A stretch of DNA of 64,000 nucleotides from Chlorella sorokiniana (GCA_025917655.1 CP084617.1:1178001-1242000); one strand, 5' to 3'; counted from the first letter of the stretch, positions 1 to 12,476 are shown. A program made the numbers and translations. The notes: generated from the letters alone by a model not told the origin.

Positions 1-1021
1 GACCTGCGCGGGCGGAGGGGCGAAGCGGGCGTGGGAACGCCGCGGCTGCGCCCGACTCCTCCGCCTTGCCCCACACCCTCTGCCCTCCCTGTGCTGCCCC
101 TCTCCTTCGTCAAAGCCCTCCCTCCTTCCCTTTCCCGGGCATGCAACCTCCAAACAGGAGGTGCAGCGGAGGGGACAGGGGGCAGCCCCACAACGAGGGG
201 CAGCCCCACAACGCAAGGCAGCCCCGCAACGAGAGGCAGCCCCGCAACGACAGGCAGCCCCGCAACGAGAGGCGCCGGCGCAACGACGGGCAGCACCGCG
301 CCTTGGGCTGGTCGTTCACGTAGTAGCCTCGGTTGGCTGAGGACCAGCAGAGGTGGCGGGCGTCCTGGGGGTCCAGCGCCAGCACGGCGTATCCCAGGGC
401 CAGGGCCTGCTTGGTCTGAGCCACATGCTCGGGAAGCCTGCAGGCAGAAGTGGGGGAAACAAACATGGTTTGCGGGGGTGGACACAGCCATATGCCATGT
501 CACACGCTGCATACGCCCGCAGGGCCATGCGTGTTCAGACGCGTGTGCTGAAGGTGGGTCCTGACAGTCGTGACCGCTGCGCAGCCGACGCAGGGTAGAG
601 GGAAGGCTGCGGCGCGGCTCCGCAGCAGACAGCAGGAGCGGTGCCCGCCCCGCCCGCCGCGCCCCGCCGTCCACGCTTCACAGCCCGTCGAACGGCTGCG
701 GCTGGGCCCGGCGGCGGCTCGCATCTGTCTGCGCACCCACCCACCCAGGCATTCCGGGCAGTCCACGGGGTGCCAGGGGAAGAAGGCCTTGGAGTAGCGG
801 CCGCAGCCATGGAAGATGACCAGCGTGCCCACGGGGTCCTCCGGCACCTGGTAGTAGTGCCAGCGGTCAAACATGTACCAGCGCTGCGGCTTCAGGCCGC
901 GGTTGGTGGGGGCGTCGTGCACGGGGGCAGAGGGATCGGCGGGGGCCGGCGCTGGCGCGGCTCCTGCAGCGGCGGCAGCCACGGCCGCCGCCGCCAGCAG
1001 CAGCAAGGCCGCCCGGCGCAT
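1..1021 (-). CDS. Secreted alpha/beta-hydrolase-like protein, partial (runs off left edge)
   Basis: Exon 1 (741-1021) starts at an ATG followed by an Arg-Arg/Leu/Ala-rich stretch that reads as a signal peptide, then an Ala/Pro linker. The conserved block TLVIFHGCGRYSKAFFPWHP followed by a Cys-x-x-Cys resembles the oxyanion HG motif region of alpha/beta hydrolases. The second GT of a GTGGGTGGGTG run is the donor that keeps frame. Exon 2 starts at 437 (after CTGCAG) and continues with LPEHVAQTKQALALGYAVLA, then a segment containing CWSSANRGYYV. After about position 300 the reading enters an 18-bp tandem repeat, so an intron probably begins there; the catalytic Ser/Asp/His part lies outside the window. 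It is transcribed divergently from the neighbouring dehydrogenase. The hydrolase assignment is an inference from the HGCG block and the overall pattern; no catalytic triad is visible. The signal peptide suggests a secreted or lumenal protein. Confidence 0.65.
181..288. repeat. 18-bp minisatellite, about 6 copies
   Basis: Six tandem units related to GGCAGCCCCGCAACGAGA with 0-4 changes each. The last unit is degenerate. It lies just past the recognisable coding part of the hydrolase-like gene, probably in an intron. All three minus-strand frames stay open through it because 18 is a multiple of three. Confidence 0.9.
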
Positions 1022-1832
1022 GGCACCGCGGCAACCGCAAATTGGGGCTCCTCCTGGCAAGCTGCACGGAGATGGACCGAGCCGCGGAAGCCTCTGCCAC
1101 ACGACGGTTGCAGCGCGTCCCCGAGCAGATGGCCAGTTGGAGCAGGGGACGCTTTCCGGCGCAGAGTGTGTAAATGGGCAGCAAGGGGCGAAACGAGTAG
1201 GGAAGCACGCCAAAACCGAGGGGGTCCCTGCCAGTGCATGCTGTGCCGCCTCACCGCCCCAGCAGGCAGGCCAGCAGCCGCCCAGGAAACAGGACCCACG
1301 CTGCGCAATTACATTACTTGCACAGAGCCTTAGACTTGCGTGCATGAAGATCAAAAGGCATTAATCTACAACCTGTCAGGCAGGGATGGCGAGCGAGGCC
1401 CCTGAGCTCGGCAGGTGTTCTCACTGCACTTCGCCGCACTCCGCTTGCCGCAAATTGCAGTGGCACCTACCTGTCATTGGACCAGCTGCCACATACATTG
1501 TCAAGTAAGACCCATATGGACACCCAGAAAATTGTTCCACAAGAGTTTTGAGTAAACAGTCATGTTTCGCTTCTCCGTCCGACTCGATGGACGCTGGGCC
1601 TGCTTCCAGTCATGTGACCGCTTTTCCCTCATCACTTGCGTTTCTTCGCTGCGCACCTACATGTATGTGAAGAGCAGAGGCATTGTCAATTGAGCGCCGC
1701 AGCGGGCCATGCTGCAGCAGCGTCCGCCGTCGCTACCGAGACGAAGCTGATGAGGTGGCGGCGCCTGATACTTCAGGCGGACTTCGTTCCGCGATTTTCG
1801 CGTCGTTTGAATGAGCAGCGTCTGACCACACG
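1022..1832. promoter_or_regulatory. Divergent intergenic region (hydrolase / dehydrogenase)
   Basis: About 810 bp between two start codons that point away from each other, so both promoters must lie here. It is less GC-rich than the flanking exons. No convincing TATA box, operator or small ORF with coding character was found. Confidence 0.5.
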
Positions 1833-4800
1833 ATGGTCTCGAATTCCGTAAAGCTGCAGCCTAACCTCGACAGCAGCGATGCCATCAATCACCCGCGGGA
1901 GTTCAGCCTAGTTATGCAGGTGCAACCTTGTGCGCGTTGTACAAGATCTCTGAATGCGTTTACAACTATGTAGCTGTCTTTTGCACTTTCACGTAACTAA
2001 GGTTCTCTGTTCTCCCGACGCAGGCTGGCGCAAAAGACGGGACCGTGCCTAAGGAGCCTTTGCAGTGCATTGTAGAGCGCTATGGCAGCACCGGAAAGCA
2101 GGATGTGCCAAGTAAGCGGGATGCATCTCGGCTGCCGCTGCCGCCAGCCAGCAGGAAGCGCCCTGGTTTCTGATTCCTGGCAGGCAAGGCCTATCCTGCA
2201 GGCGACGTCTCCTTTGACAAGCTGGCAGACAGCCTGCACCACGGCTGCACCCACCCGCACGCGGAGGGCAGCGGCGACTGCCTGGGCTTTGCCGCTCGCG
2301 ACAAGTCGGGTGCGTGAAACGAGGACGACACACGGACATCGTTCTCTCGCCTCATCGACGCTGCCTGGGCTGCTCTCCCCGCTTGCACGCCTGCTCCAGC
2401 GCCTGTTAACCTTCCCGGACAGCCCGCTCTGCGCTTGCAGGAGCGTTGGCCCCCTGCGCTTCCAGCGCCGCCAGCTGCAGCCGGGTGACGTGCGCATCCA
2501 GATCGCGCACTGCGGCATCTGCCACTCTGGTGGGGCCTCAGGGGCTGAACAGGGGCTGCGCTGGGTGCGAGGCCGCTTTCCAAGAGCATCCTCGCCCAGT
2601 GCTTCCAATGGGGATGCCAGGCAGGTCTACCATCCCATGGCGATGGCTAATGTGGACAGGGCTTGCTCCCCCCTCTCCCCCCCAAAACCGCCCAGCCCCA
2701 CTGCACACGACATGCATGCTGCCTGCCATCAATTGCCTGCAGACCTGCACAAGATCCGGGCAGACTGGGGCCCCACCAACTTCCCAGTGGTGCCAGGTGG
2801 GCCCCAGCGCTGGCCAGCTTGCCGCCCTGCCTGTTGTTTCACGACGCGGCAACAGGACAGCTCAAGTGCAGCACTTAGTGGCGCTTGCCGACTGGGCTCT
2901 GTAGCGCGCGCGCCCCCGGGCGCACCCACACTTACGACATTGCCAATGCACCGCCCGCACCCCATCCTCGTGTTTTCCCACCTGGCCAGGCCACGAGATC
3001 GTGGGGGTGGTGACCGAGGTGGGCGAAGACGTCAGCAGCTTCCGAGTGGGCGACCGCGCCGCCGTGGGCTGCATGGTGGGGTCGTGCGGCGAGTGTGCCG
3101 ACTGTCAGCGGGACCACGAGCAGTACTGTACTGGAGTGGTGTGGACGTACGACAGCGGTGAGCCAGCTAGGGAGGGGGGTTGCTGCAGCCGTTCACTGTC
3201 GCAAGAGGGAGGGTATACGTTTTGGGGAGCTCATCACATCTGCTTCTCACTCGCTGGCTCTGCCTGCCCCCCACAGAGGACCCTCGAGAGGGCGGGGCCA
3301 TCACCCGCGGCGGCTACTCCACCCACATCACGCTGAGTGAGAAGTAAGTGGGGGCAGCGGCGCGCAACCGCCGGTGCGCAACGTGTTGTCCGCCTGAATG
3401 CGTGCTTGTACAGCCAGCGGTGGTGGGTGGGCTGCCGTCCTGGAAGCCTGGCGGGCGGGGAGCCTGCTGCAGCCTCCTGCTGTGGACATGCCCCTCTGCC
3501 GGTGATTCGCGCCGCCCGCTCCATGCAGGTTCGCCCTGCACCTGCCCGACAGCCTGCCCATGGACGCCGCCGCCCCGCTGCTGTGCGCCGGCATCACAAC
3601 CTACTCCCGCTGCGCCACTTCAGCCTGGTGCGGGCGCGCTTTCTTCCTCCTTGATCTTAAATCCTGCTGCTGCTGGGGGCGTGCGCCGCTCACCCCGGTT
3701 GCCTGCCGTGAAGCTGCAGTCAGGCTTGCCTTGCATGGCGTGCCCGCAGGACAAGCCGGGGACCAGGGTCGGCGTGGTAGGACTGGGCGGCCTCGGCCAC
3801 ATGGCCGTCAAGCTGGCCAAGGCTTTTGGCTGCGAGGTGAGCCGGGCTCTGGCGGCTGCCCTGCCCCTTGCGGCCGCCTTGGTTTTCCCTGAGGCCTGTC
3901 GCTTGTGGCACGCAGCCCTGCTCCTCCCTCCGATGCCTCCTTCCACAACCTCGAACCGGCGCGGTGCCTCCCCGTCTCCTGCACCTGCGCCAGGTCACCG
4001 TCATCTCCACCTCTGAGCGCAAGCGTGACGAGGCCTGCTCCCGCCTGGGCGCCGACCGCTTCCTGGTCAGCAGCAACCCGGACGAGATGGCGGCGGCAGC
4101 GGGCACCCTGGACGGAATCATCGACACGGTGTCTGGTGAGGGGCGGCTTTTGCAATCTGCGTGTTGTGCGGCTTACGGCGTGGGTTCTGGGGAGGTTGGT
4201 GAGCGGCGGTGGTGGCGTGGAGGGATGGGGGAGGGGGAGGGGCGCGCGACGACCGTCGCGGATGTGCAACCAGTGTCGGATGCCGGCCTGGCACTCTAGC
4301 CGAAGTGGCCACCACGGAACTTTCCAACAGCCAGCCACGCCACGCCACCTGGTCCACGCCTTGCCTGTGGAGGTGCCGGGCTGCGGACAGCATCTCTCGA
4401 CGACCCCTGGCCGCTTGCCTTTCATTTCGGCTGGTGGGCCCCCTGCCCCGCAGCCCCCACGATCTGGCTGACTACCTGGCCCTCCTGTGCACCGAGGGCC
4501 GCCTGGTGCTTGTGGGCCTGCCCCCGAGGCCCTCCAGCTGCCCGCCTGGAGCCTGACCTCACGTGCGTGTTGATGCACCGCCGCTTCCCCACACACCTAA
4601 TCGATTGTGCATGGTTCTGCTTGGCTGCCGTCCAGCGTGTGTGAGCGGCTCGCGTTTGCGTTGTCTGCCGGCCCGTCTTCTGCACAGGGCGCTGAGTTTC
4701 ACTGCCGTGCTGCACCCTGGCTCGTGCGTGCAGGGCGCCGCGTGGTGGGCGGCAGCGCCATCGGTTCCATCAAAGAGACCCAGGCGAGGAGCAGCGCTGC

Positions 4801-5311
4801 GGGAATGCCTGCCGGCCCTGCCACTTTTACAGCTGCACCGCGGCAGTTGCTCTGTGAGGCTGGTCCTGCCTCTCGACTGCATCAGCTGTGGCCGCGCCCG
4901 GAACAAATGTATGTGTCCATTCCGGCAGGAGATGCTGGACTTCTGCGCCAAGCACGGCATCGTGTGCGACATAGAGCGCATCGGCGTGGACGAAGTCGAC
5001 ACTGCCATGGTGGGCGGCGGCTTGGGCCGTGCTGCTCGCATGGGTGTGCCTGCACCAGCAGCTGCGTCGGCCGTGTGCTGTCGCAGAGAGGCTGAGTTAC
5101 CAAGTAAAGCGCACTTGCTCCTGCTTGTCTGTAACTTGCTGTGCAGGAGCGCTTGGAGAGGGGGACGTCAAGTACAGGTTTGTGGTGCTGAGTGCTCCCA
5201 TGGCGGCGGGGCAGGTGATACCAGAGCCAGTCGAATGCATCACTGCCCCAGCTGCCGCTGCCCGGCCCTTGCAGGTTTGTCATCGATATCCAGGGCACCC
5301 TGGTGGCTTGA
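1833..5311 (+). CDS. Cinnamyl-alcohol-dehydrogenase-type zinc alcohol dehydrogenase (MDR family)
   Basis: A multi-exon gene (exons include 1833-1919, 2024-2111, 2184-2304, from 2441, from 2742, 2990-3157) ending [11 protein letters not shown]-stop. The family reduces hydroxycinnamyl or other aldehydes with NADPH. Visible motifs in order: catalytic-zinc Cys in [12 protein letters not shown]; structural-zinc Cys cluster [26 protein letters not shown] with the second catalytic Cys; Rossmann [17 protein letters not shown], whose Ser/Thr favours NADPH. Roughly 100 residues precede the MDR domain, an unusual extension. One intron uses a GC donor (4794). Three single-base losses break the frame: at a CCC near 3606, CCCCC at 4521-4525 and GGGGG at 5160-5164. 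Adding one base at each restores the conserved family sequence exactly, so I read them as sequence errors, though a recent pseudogene cannot be excluded. The ATG at 1833 is the only one in frame before the first splice. Confidence 0.9.
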
Positions 5312-5541
5312 GGTCAGGAGCCCAAGATTTAAAGCACCCGTCAGATGTGACCACCTTCCCAGCAGAACAGCTCATCTGAGTGTCTGCTGCTGGCGGCTGC
5401 GTCTGCCGCCAGCAAAGCGTGCACAGCACGACAGCACTACAAACGTTGAACGCATCTTTCAAGTCGCGTGCTCGCCGTTTCGCAGTTGCCAATGCATCTT
5501 CAGTTAGTTCAATTGCTCATAGAGCTTGAAAGAGCCGAAAC

Positions 5542-6849
5542 ATGGCGAACGCAGCAGTGATTTCTCGAATGACCAAGGAGATACGCATGCTGCAGACCGA
5601 TCCACCTCCGGGCGTTTGGGCAGCACCTGTGGGCGACCGCGTGACACAACTGGAGGCGCAGCTGCAGGTGCAGACAGCCGCGGGCTTCCCAGCGGCTTTT
5701 CCCTTGTCAAATCAACCTGGGGACAGTTGTGAGCGTATTAGTATAGCGGTTGCACAGTCAGTGGCCGTCCCCTTCATATACGGACTGCCGCTCCTGCCCA
5801 CTGCCGCTTGCCGCCTCTTCCCTCGCGCCGCAGGGGCCCAAGGATACCGTGTACGAAGGCGGCGTGTTCAAGCTTTCGGTGGACATCCCCGCCAGGTTCA
5901 TTGGTGCTGTGGCGAAGCACATTCAGACCACACCAGCGATGCGCACCCAAGCTCGCCGCCGCGCTGCCTGCAGGTACCCGTTTGAGCCGCCCAAGGTCAA
6001 GTTTGTGACGCCCGTCTACCACCCCAACATCGACCCAGGTTGGTCTGCGCTGTGCCCGCCCCTGCACGTGCACCAGCCCTCTTCGGTCCACTGCCCAAAT
6101 CCAGCATGCCCCCTGCTCTGCGCGCTGCGCTGTTCCCGCCTGCAGAGGGCCGCATCTGTCTGGACATCCTCAACATGCCCCCAAGGGCGCGTGGAAGCCC
6201 TCCCTGAATGTGCCCACCCTGCTGGCTTCAATAGGCCTCCTGCTGGCAGAGCCCAATCCCGACGACGGCCTAGTCACAGACGTGGTGCGCCCCTGCACGA
6301 CGCCGCACGACGCTGCGCTCGGCCGTCGCAACGCGAGCGGCGTGCCGCGACTCGCGCTTGGTGCCCGCGTGTCGCGCGTTGGCAGCCCGCGTCTGGTGGT
6401 CGGCAACGGGGTCAGGGGCTTGGGAGGTTGCCTCTGGATGTGGCGGTTCCTCGGCACAAACTAACACACATGCTTCCGCGCCGCAGACCGCCGAGTTCAA
6501 GCACCAGCGAGCTGTGTTCGACGCCAAGGCGCGGCAGTGGACGCAGCGGCACGCCGTGCAGGGGGCCAGTGGTGGCGGCGGGCAAGCCAACCCAGAAGAC
6601 GCGGCGCCAGCACAGGCCGAGGCCGCTCAGCGTCAGCAGCAGCAGCCGCAGGGGGAGCGGCAGCGGGAGCAGCAACCGCCCCATGCTGAAGGGCAGCGCT
6701 CGGAGGCATTAGAGGCAGGCAGCAAGGAGAACAGCCGGCCGGAGCGGGAGGCGGAGCAGGCAGGCGAGGCAGGCAAGCAGCAGGGGCCAGCGGCGGAGGA
6801 GCCGGTGCAGCAGCAGCCAAAGCGTGCCCGCCTCGCGCTGCGCAAGTGA
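5542..6849 (+). CDS. UBE2T-like ubiquitin-conjugating enzyme E2 with long Gln/Glu-rich tail
   Basis: The start ATG at 5542 opens [20 protein letters not shown], the N-terminal E2 helix. It is followed by [38 protein letters not shown] and GRICLDIL with the active-site Cys, then [16 protein letters not shown] and [12 protein letters not shown]. The PPPG and GRICLDxLxxPPKGAW pattern is that of UBE2T (plant UBC37), an E2 used in DNA-crosslink repair (Fanconi pathway) in animals. The tail, encoded by the last exon, adds about 100 residues rich in Gln, Glu, Pro and Ala and ends KRARLALRK, a likely nuclear localisation signal. One C is missing in the run at 6178-6182, inside the PPKGAW motif. The stop is only 101 bp from the stop of the convergent GT77 gene. 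Confidence 0.93.
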
Positions 6850-6950
6850 CTGGGCGACTGGGCCATGCGTTGCAGGATTATGTTGGCATCAAGTACACAA
6901 TGTCACATACTAAAAATGAAAGGAATGAAGGGAAGCAATTTAAATCGCTG

Positions 6951-9900
6951 CTAGGATGTGAGCCAGCTTGCTGCTACGCTCCCGCCAACCTCAGCCGACC
7001 CTGCTCTGGCCTCCAGCCTCCTGGCCGCTGCTGCCCCCGCTGCTGCACCGCCTGGGCCGCCGTCAAAGCTGCTGCTGTAGTTGAAGTCTGGGGTGAGGGT
7101 CAGCGGCACCTCTATTTGACCGTCAAGGTGGTACCGCGCCAGCTCATCCTCGCGCCTACAGTGGGGCGGTGCGGTGGGCACTGTTCATTCAGTTGGGCCA
7201 CAGGTTGCTGCCTCTTCAGCAGAGCACTGCTGTCAGGCTCTGTTCGCAGCAAGACCTACATGCAAACACACACATACCACTGCTGCATAATGCAAACAGG
7301 TCGCTTGCATGGCTTATGTATGGCCAGGCAGCGCCAACATCACCTTTCCCCTCCACAAAGCACAACTGGCACGCCTCTCCCAACCCCCACCCCCCAGCCC
7401 ACCCTCACCTGCAGCACCAGGTGGTCATCACGCGAGACACCCGGCGGTCAAAGGCGGCAGCATCCGCCCGAGAGCTGAAGCCGGCGTAGGCGCGGCGGGT
7501 GGAGCCCACCCCGGAGAAGGAGAGGCGCCACACGCGGTGAGAGCGGTACGGCGCCAGCAGCGGCAGCAGCTCCCCCGACCGCAGAGCGGGCGGCACCAGC
7601 AGCACCTGCCGGGGATGTGCGGGTGGGTGGGTGGTGGGTTGAAGGGAGGGAGGGTGCCCCAGAGGGACGGGAAGCGGGGCGGGGGAAGGGGGGGCCGGGC
7701 GCGCCATTGGGCGGGTTCACCATCCGGCGTGTGGCGACCTGCTCTTGCCAGCGGGCCTCCCCTGGGTAGGTCGTCTGTGGAGACAACCAGCGGGAGCGGC
7801 CCAGCAGCGCACCGTCTTGCCGTCGGGCCCCTTCTGCTCCTTCACGCAGTTGGTGCACTGCAGCGACGCCGAGGGCATGATGATGAGCACCGAGGCCTGC
7901 GTAGGAGGGGAGGGGCCTGTCTGTGTGTTTGTGTGCGTGTGTGTGTGTGTGTGTGGGGGGGGTCTGTGTAGCCTCGTCATTGAGGGAAGACGCCCTCGTG
8001 GTCCCTGCATGATGCATTGCTAGGCAGCAAAGCCGCTACATCCAGCTCGCCCGGGACCACCCAGGAGCAAGATCTGCATGATCAACCCTGCCCCGCTCAC
8101 GGCCGCACACGCGCACCCCCACCAGCACACGCGCAGCCTTGACTCGCGGCGCACCTTGACCTCCTGCGGCGTGGCGGGGTGCTCCAGGAACGGAGGCTCC
8201 CGCACATCCAGGACAGGCCCCGCCTCGGCGGGATCGCCCGCCAGGAACTGCTCCGGCTGGAACAAGTAGTCGGTGGGGCTGCGGGCGGGCAGCGGGCCAG
8301 GCGGCACACACATGCTGGATGTTCTCTTTGTAAACACGCACACCAAGCAGCAAGGAGAGGGCAGGGCGGCAGTCGCGGCCCAGCCGCCGCTCGCAGCGCC
8401 GCAGCTGCCCGCAGCACGCGCAGTGCTGCACAGCCAGCGCTGCGCGTGTGTGCTGTGCGGCAGCCCGCCCCTGCTGCCCCTCACCAGGTGACGGGCAGCG
8501 GGAAGTCCTGAGCGTCAAACACGCGGCAGCGCACCGTCCCGTACCACGTCTTCTCGCAGAAGCACTGGAACTGCGGTTATTGGGAGGGCCGCGAGCGGCG
8601 CGCAGAGATGAGCGATGCAGATGTGGCAGCGCCGGTGCAGAAGGCGGCAACTCGGCTGCTGGCGGAGCTGCTCCGCGGCGGCAGCCACCTTTGGCAGGAT
8701 GAAGGGGCGGGCGGCGGCCGCCGCCAGCGCCATGCCCACGTACGCCTGCTGCAGCTGGGAGCGCAGGGTGGCCAGGTGCAGGGCCACCATGTCCTCGTTC
8801 TCGTTCCAGGCGTTGTAAGCGGCGGGGGCCTGCGGTGAAGGAGGCGGGAGTGAGAAGCAGGGGTGGGGTGGGGCGGGGTGTGGGGGGGATACATTAGCGC
8901 GCGCTCGCTGTGCCGACAGCTCGGGCCAGGCCGCGGCGTGCTGAGGCAGCCAGACCGCCAGCACGGAAGGATCATGGTGAGGTGCAGCAGGGCGCGCGCC
9001 AGCGGCACGCCAGCAGCGCGCCAGCGGTGAACAGGCGGTACGGTACCGCACCTCCACCGGATCCAGGTCCACGGCGACGAAGCCCTCGGGGCCGCCATAG
9101 TACTCTGGAGGGTCCGCCCACAGGCCCATGTCCCTCAGGCGGCGCGCTTGCCGCCCTGCGCAGGAGTGCGGGGGCAGGCGGCGGGGGCAAGGCGAGCTGG
9201 ACGGCAGGGGTGCCGGCTGGGGCGGCGGGCGCTGCCGGGTTGAGGGCCCCCGCTGGCCTCCACGGGCAAGGACACGACAGGAAAGCGAGGCCACCAGCAA
9301 GTCCACTTTGTGCTTGGAAAAACTTCATCGCTACAAAAACCACAAGAAGGAAGCGCTGCGCAAGCCCCACCAGCCCGTTGTATGTCCAGGTGGCGTGCAC
9401 CACATACGGCTCCACTTTCTTGGCCACGTGCAGCTGCTGCACGTACCGCGTGTGCCCGCTCTGGAAGATGCTGCGTGAAGGCAGAGCAGGGGGACACGTG
9501 GAGCGGCGGTCGGGTGGATGGGGGCAAGGCCGTGCTCGGAGTATATGCCTGGCATGATGACTCCCCAGCAGCTCCGCCAGGACGGCAGCAGCAGCGGCGG
9601 CGGCGGCACCAGCAAGACTGCTGCAGGCGCGCATTGTCAGCAGTGCAACACCCCAGCGCAAGAGGGCGGCAAAAGTAGCAGCGGCGGGAGACGGTGGCAA
9701 GCCTGCGGAGCAGCAGGCGGCGCAGCTGCCCCACCTGACGGGCATGACTGCCATGCGGATGCGGCCGTGCCAGGCCAGCGAGATGCGCTGTTTGGGGGCG
9801 GCAGCTGCTCCACGCCCTCCCCCGTACGGATCAGGCGGTAGCAGCACACCTGCGGGCGGGCAGCAGTCGATGGACGCCGGGTAGGTCAGCTGGCGGGCGG

Positions 9901-12205
9901 CAGGGGATACGACCAGCCCTTGATGCTACCCGGCTGCCTGCAACCCAGTGAGGCGCGGCATGGAAGCGCACGCCCTGCAACAGAAGCACTGCGCGCAGCA
10001 AGCACGATCGAGTGTGTCTCAAATGACCCCCTCCCCCTCCCGAATGGATATTAAATAAGCGCGCGCGCGCGCCCCCCACCACACACACACGCACACCACA
10101 CACACACACACACACAAACACACACCACCACCACTACACAAGAAGGAAGAAGGGCGTGCCTGGTCGTGGCTGTCGCACTCCTTGAAGTACGCCGCCCAGG
10201 CGTGGGCCCAGGCACTGACGTTAGGGCCGTTGCGCAGCGTGTAGACGCCTGCGCGGGGGTGGGGTGGGGGTGGGGTGTGGGGGTAGGCATGAGGGACCCG
10301 GGTGATTCATCTGGTTGCGGTAAACCACCGATGACGAGCGCTCCCAGGCGCCGGCTAGAGTGGCCACGGGGCAGAGCGCCGCCAGGCTTCAGCTTCCCAG
10401 CCAAGCGCGCCAAGGCACCCGCCCAAGTCCTGCCACAACCCCACCTCCACGCCCACAGGCCCGTTCCCCAAAGCACCATGCATCTGCAACACGACGCCCC
10501 CACCCCCGACACTGACAGCCCCCACCCGTACACCCTAACAAACACTAACTGTCAGCCCCCACCCGCACCCCCCGCTAACTGTCAGCCCCCACCCGCCGGC
10601 CCCCACCAACCCACAGCCCCCACCGGTGTTGAAGTCGGCGTGGTTGGGGTGGAAGTCGCGCTCCAGCCCCGCATCGCCGGGCTCGCTGGCCGAGTAGCCG
10701 TGGTCCAAGCCAAAGATGAGGTCTGGCGCATGTGGGTGGGTGGGTGGGTGGGGGTGGGGTAGGGGGGGGGCAGGTTGGGCACAGGTTGGTGACAGGTTGG
10801 TGACAGGTTGGGAGAGCTTGTTGGGCACGGGAAAAATTGCGAGACACAAAGTAGGTTCCGTGCAGGGCGGGGAACAAGCTGACAGGTAGCCTGCAACAAA
10901 TCGCGGCTTGTCGGGGGCCGGGGGGGCCGGGCAGGAGGGCTGCACGGGCCTCCCATTCCTCCCTGGTATCCTGTTCCTTGCCCCCGCCACAGCCCCTTCG
11001 ACCTCAATCCCCCATTTCCCCCCCCCAAAAAAAAAAAAAACAAAAACAAGCCCGCCGCGCCGCACCGACGTCTGGGTGCTCGCGCAGCAGCTGGCGCGGG
11101 TCCTTGAACCAGACGACGTCGACGTCCGACACCACCAGGTTGAGGCCGTAGTCCACCACCGCATCCAGCACAAACACCTTGGACCAGGTCATGCGGCGCC
11201 AGCCCTCCTGGCCCCACGCCAGGCCTGCGCGGGCGCGGGGGCATTCTGCATGGGCACGCGGCGGGCTGGACATGCAAGCAGCGGCTGATGCGCCGCGGGG
11301 TGCGGCAGGGCGTGCATGCGGGCCGGGCAGGCGGCAGGCTGGACGCGCGAGCAGCGGCCGATGAGCCGCCTCGATGCGGCACGAGCCCACAAGGGACCGC
11401 TGCGATGCAAACGGCGGTGATACAAGCGACGGCAAGCAGCAGCCGGGCCAGCCCCGGGCGGCTCACCCAGCTTGGGCGCCTCCTCGTCAAACCACTCGAA
11501 GCAGGGCTCGCGCGCGCCCGCGAGGCGCTGCGAGGTGACGACGTCGGCGGCGGCGACGACGTAGTAGTCAATCCCCACCCTCTTGACGTGGTGCAGCCAG
11601 TTCAGCCCAAAGTCCCACTGCGCCGCATTCATGACCGCCAGCATGACGGCGCCGCCGGTGCCGGCCCGCGCCGCCAGCAGCTCGCGGCTGACAGCGGGGC
11701 AGCGGCTCGGGCTGCGGGGAGAGCTGCCGCGCCGGCGTCGACGCCTGGCTGCGCTTGCTGCTGCTGCCCTGGCTGCTGAATTGCGCCTGTTGCGCCTGCT
11801 TGCTGCTGTGGCTGCTGCTGCTGCCCCCTGCTGCTGAACCTGCCTGCGACTGCGACTGCGCACCTGGCAGCAGCAGCGGGGCTGCTGCCCGCCAGTCTGC
11901 GCACCCTGCACAGCTGCACCTGCTACGGACAGAGCGGCGGCGTTTGGTTCCGTGCCGCTTGGGTTTGACTGCACCTGACCTGATGAGGGCTGCTGCTGCT
12001 GCTGCTGCACGTCTGCCTGCTGAAGCAGTGTTCGTCGCGATGCCACGCTGCGGCTCCTGCCGCCGCCAGTGTGGTCGCTGCCACTGTGCCCCTCGACACC
12101 AGCTCTCTCTGGCGATGCATCGATCTGATGAGCTCGCGCTCGCAACAAACACGCAAGCCCGGCCAACAGCAGTGCGAGGAACACTCGCACCAGTGGCCGT
12201 CTCAT
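6951..12205 (-). CDS. GT77 glycosyltransferase, XEG113 (arabinosyltransferase)-like
   Basis: A type II Golgi protein: ATG at 12205, a short basic stretch and one hydrophobic anchor (VFLALLLAGLACLL). A low-complexity Gln/Arg/Ser/Ala stem follows, then the Nucleotid_trans domain beginning AVMNAAQWDFGLNWLHHVKR. The acid motif VVSDVDVVWFKDP is the metal/sugar-nucleotide DxD. Further conserved pieces follow XEG113 order: GLDHGYSASEP, NHADFNTG, LRNGPNVSAWAQAWAAYF, RISLAWHGRIRMAVMPVR, GHTRYVQQL, VEPYVVHATW, ADPPEYYGGPEGFV, TLRSQLQQAYVGMALA, FPLPVT, TDYLFQPEQFL and, at the end, FDRRVSRVMTTWCCR. In plants XEG113 adds arabinose to extensin hydroxyproline glycans, so a role in cell-wall or secreted hydroxyproline-rich glycoproteins is inferred. 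One intron has a GC donor (10158-10159). One base is missing at the G-run 9794-9798. Introns hold (CA)n, a (GT)n and an 11-bp repeat. Confidence 0.88.
7920..7957. repeat. (GT)n microsatellite
   Basis: Nearly pure GT dinucleotide tract followed by a G run, in an intron of the GT77 gene. Confidence 0.9.
10058..10135. repeat. (GC)n/(CA)n microsatellite block
   Basis: Alternating purine-pyrimidine tract: a short GCGCGC run, then interrupted CACACA over about 60 bp. It is intronic in the GT77 gene. Such tracts can take up Z-DNA. Confidence 0.85.
10775..10812. repeat. Short 11-bp tandem repeat
   Basis: Three units of ACAGGTTGGTG, intronic in the GT77 gene. A GTGGGTGGGTGGG run lies just before it. 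Confidence 0.8.
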
Positions 12206-12476
12206 CTGCTCGCCATTGACGTCAAGCGGCTGCGAACTGGCTTCGTGAAGACAGCGTGAGCAAGGCGCGCCCCTACATGATCGGGCGCTGCTTCCTTGGG
12301 GTGCATGCCATTGCCGGCGTGCACGACGTGCCGCCAGTGTACTGGCACCGCTACTACTTTGTTGGCGCTGTCGGCTTGTCTCGCTGAGTGACAGCAAGGC
12401 AGTGCACGGTAAACACAAGTATCTAGACGACATGCTGCATGTATGTCAGTATGCATGGCTTCGCAAGCGTTGTGCT

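Noticed and set aside
1833-5311. Calling the dehydrogenase a pseudogene
   Set aside because: It has three frame breaks, but all are one-base losses, at least two of them in G/C runs of five, and the catalytic and binding residues are intact. Other unrelated genes in the window show the same error type.
11189-12433. 414-codon minus-strand frame as a complete protein
   Set aside because: It contains the true first exons of the GT77 gene, but it also spans 5' flank and an intron. Only the part from the ATG at 12205 fits.
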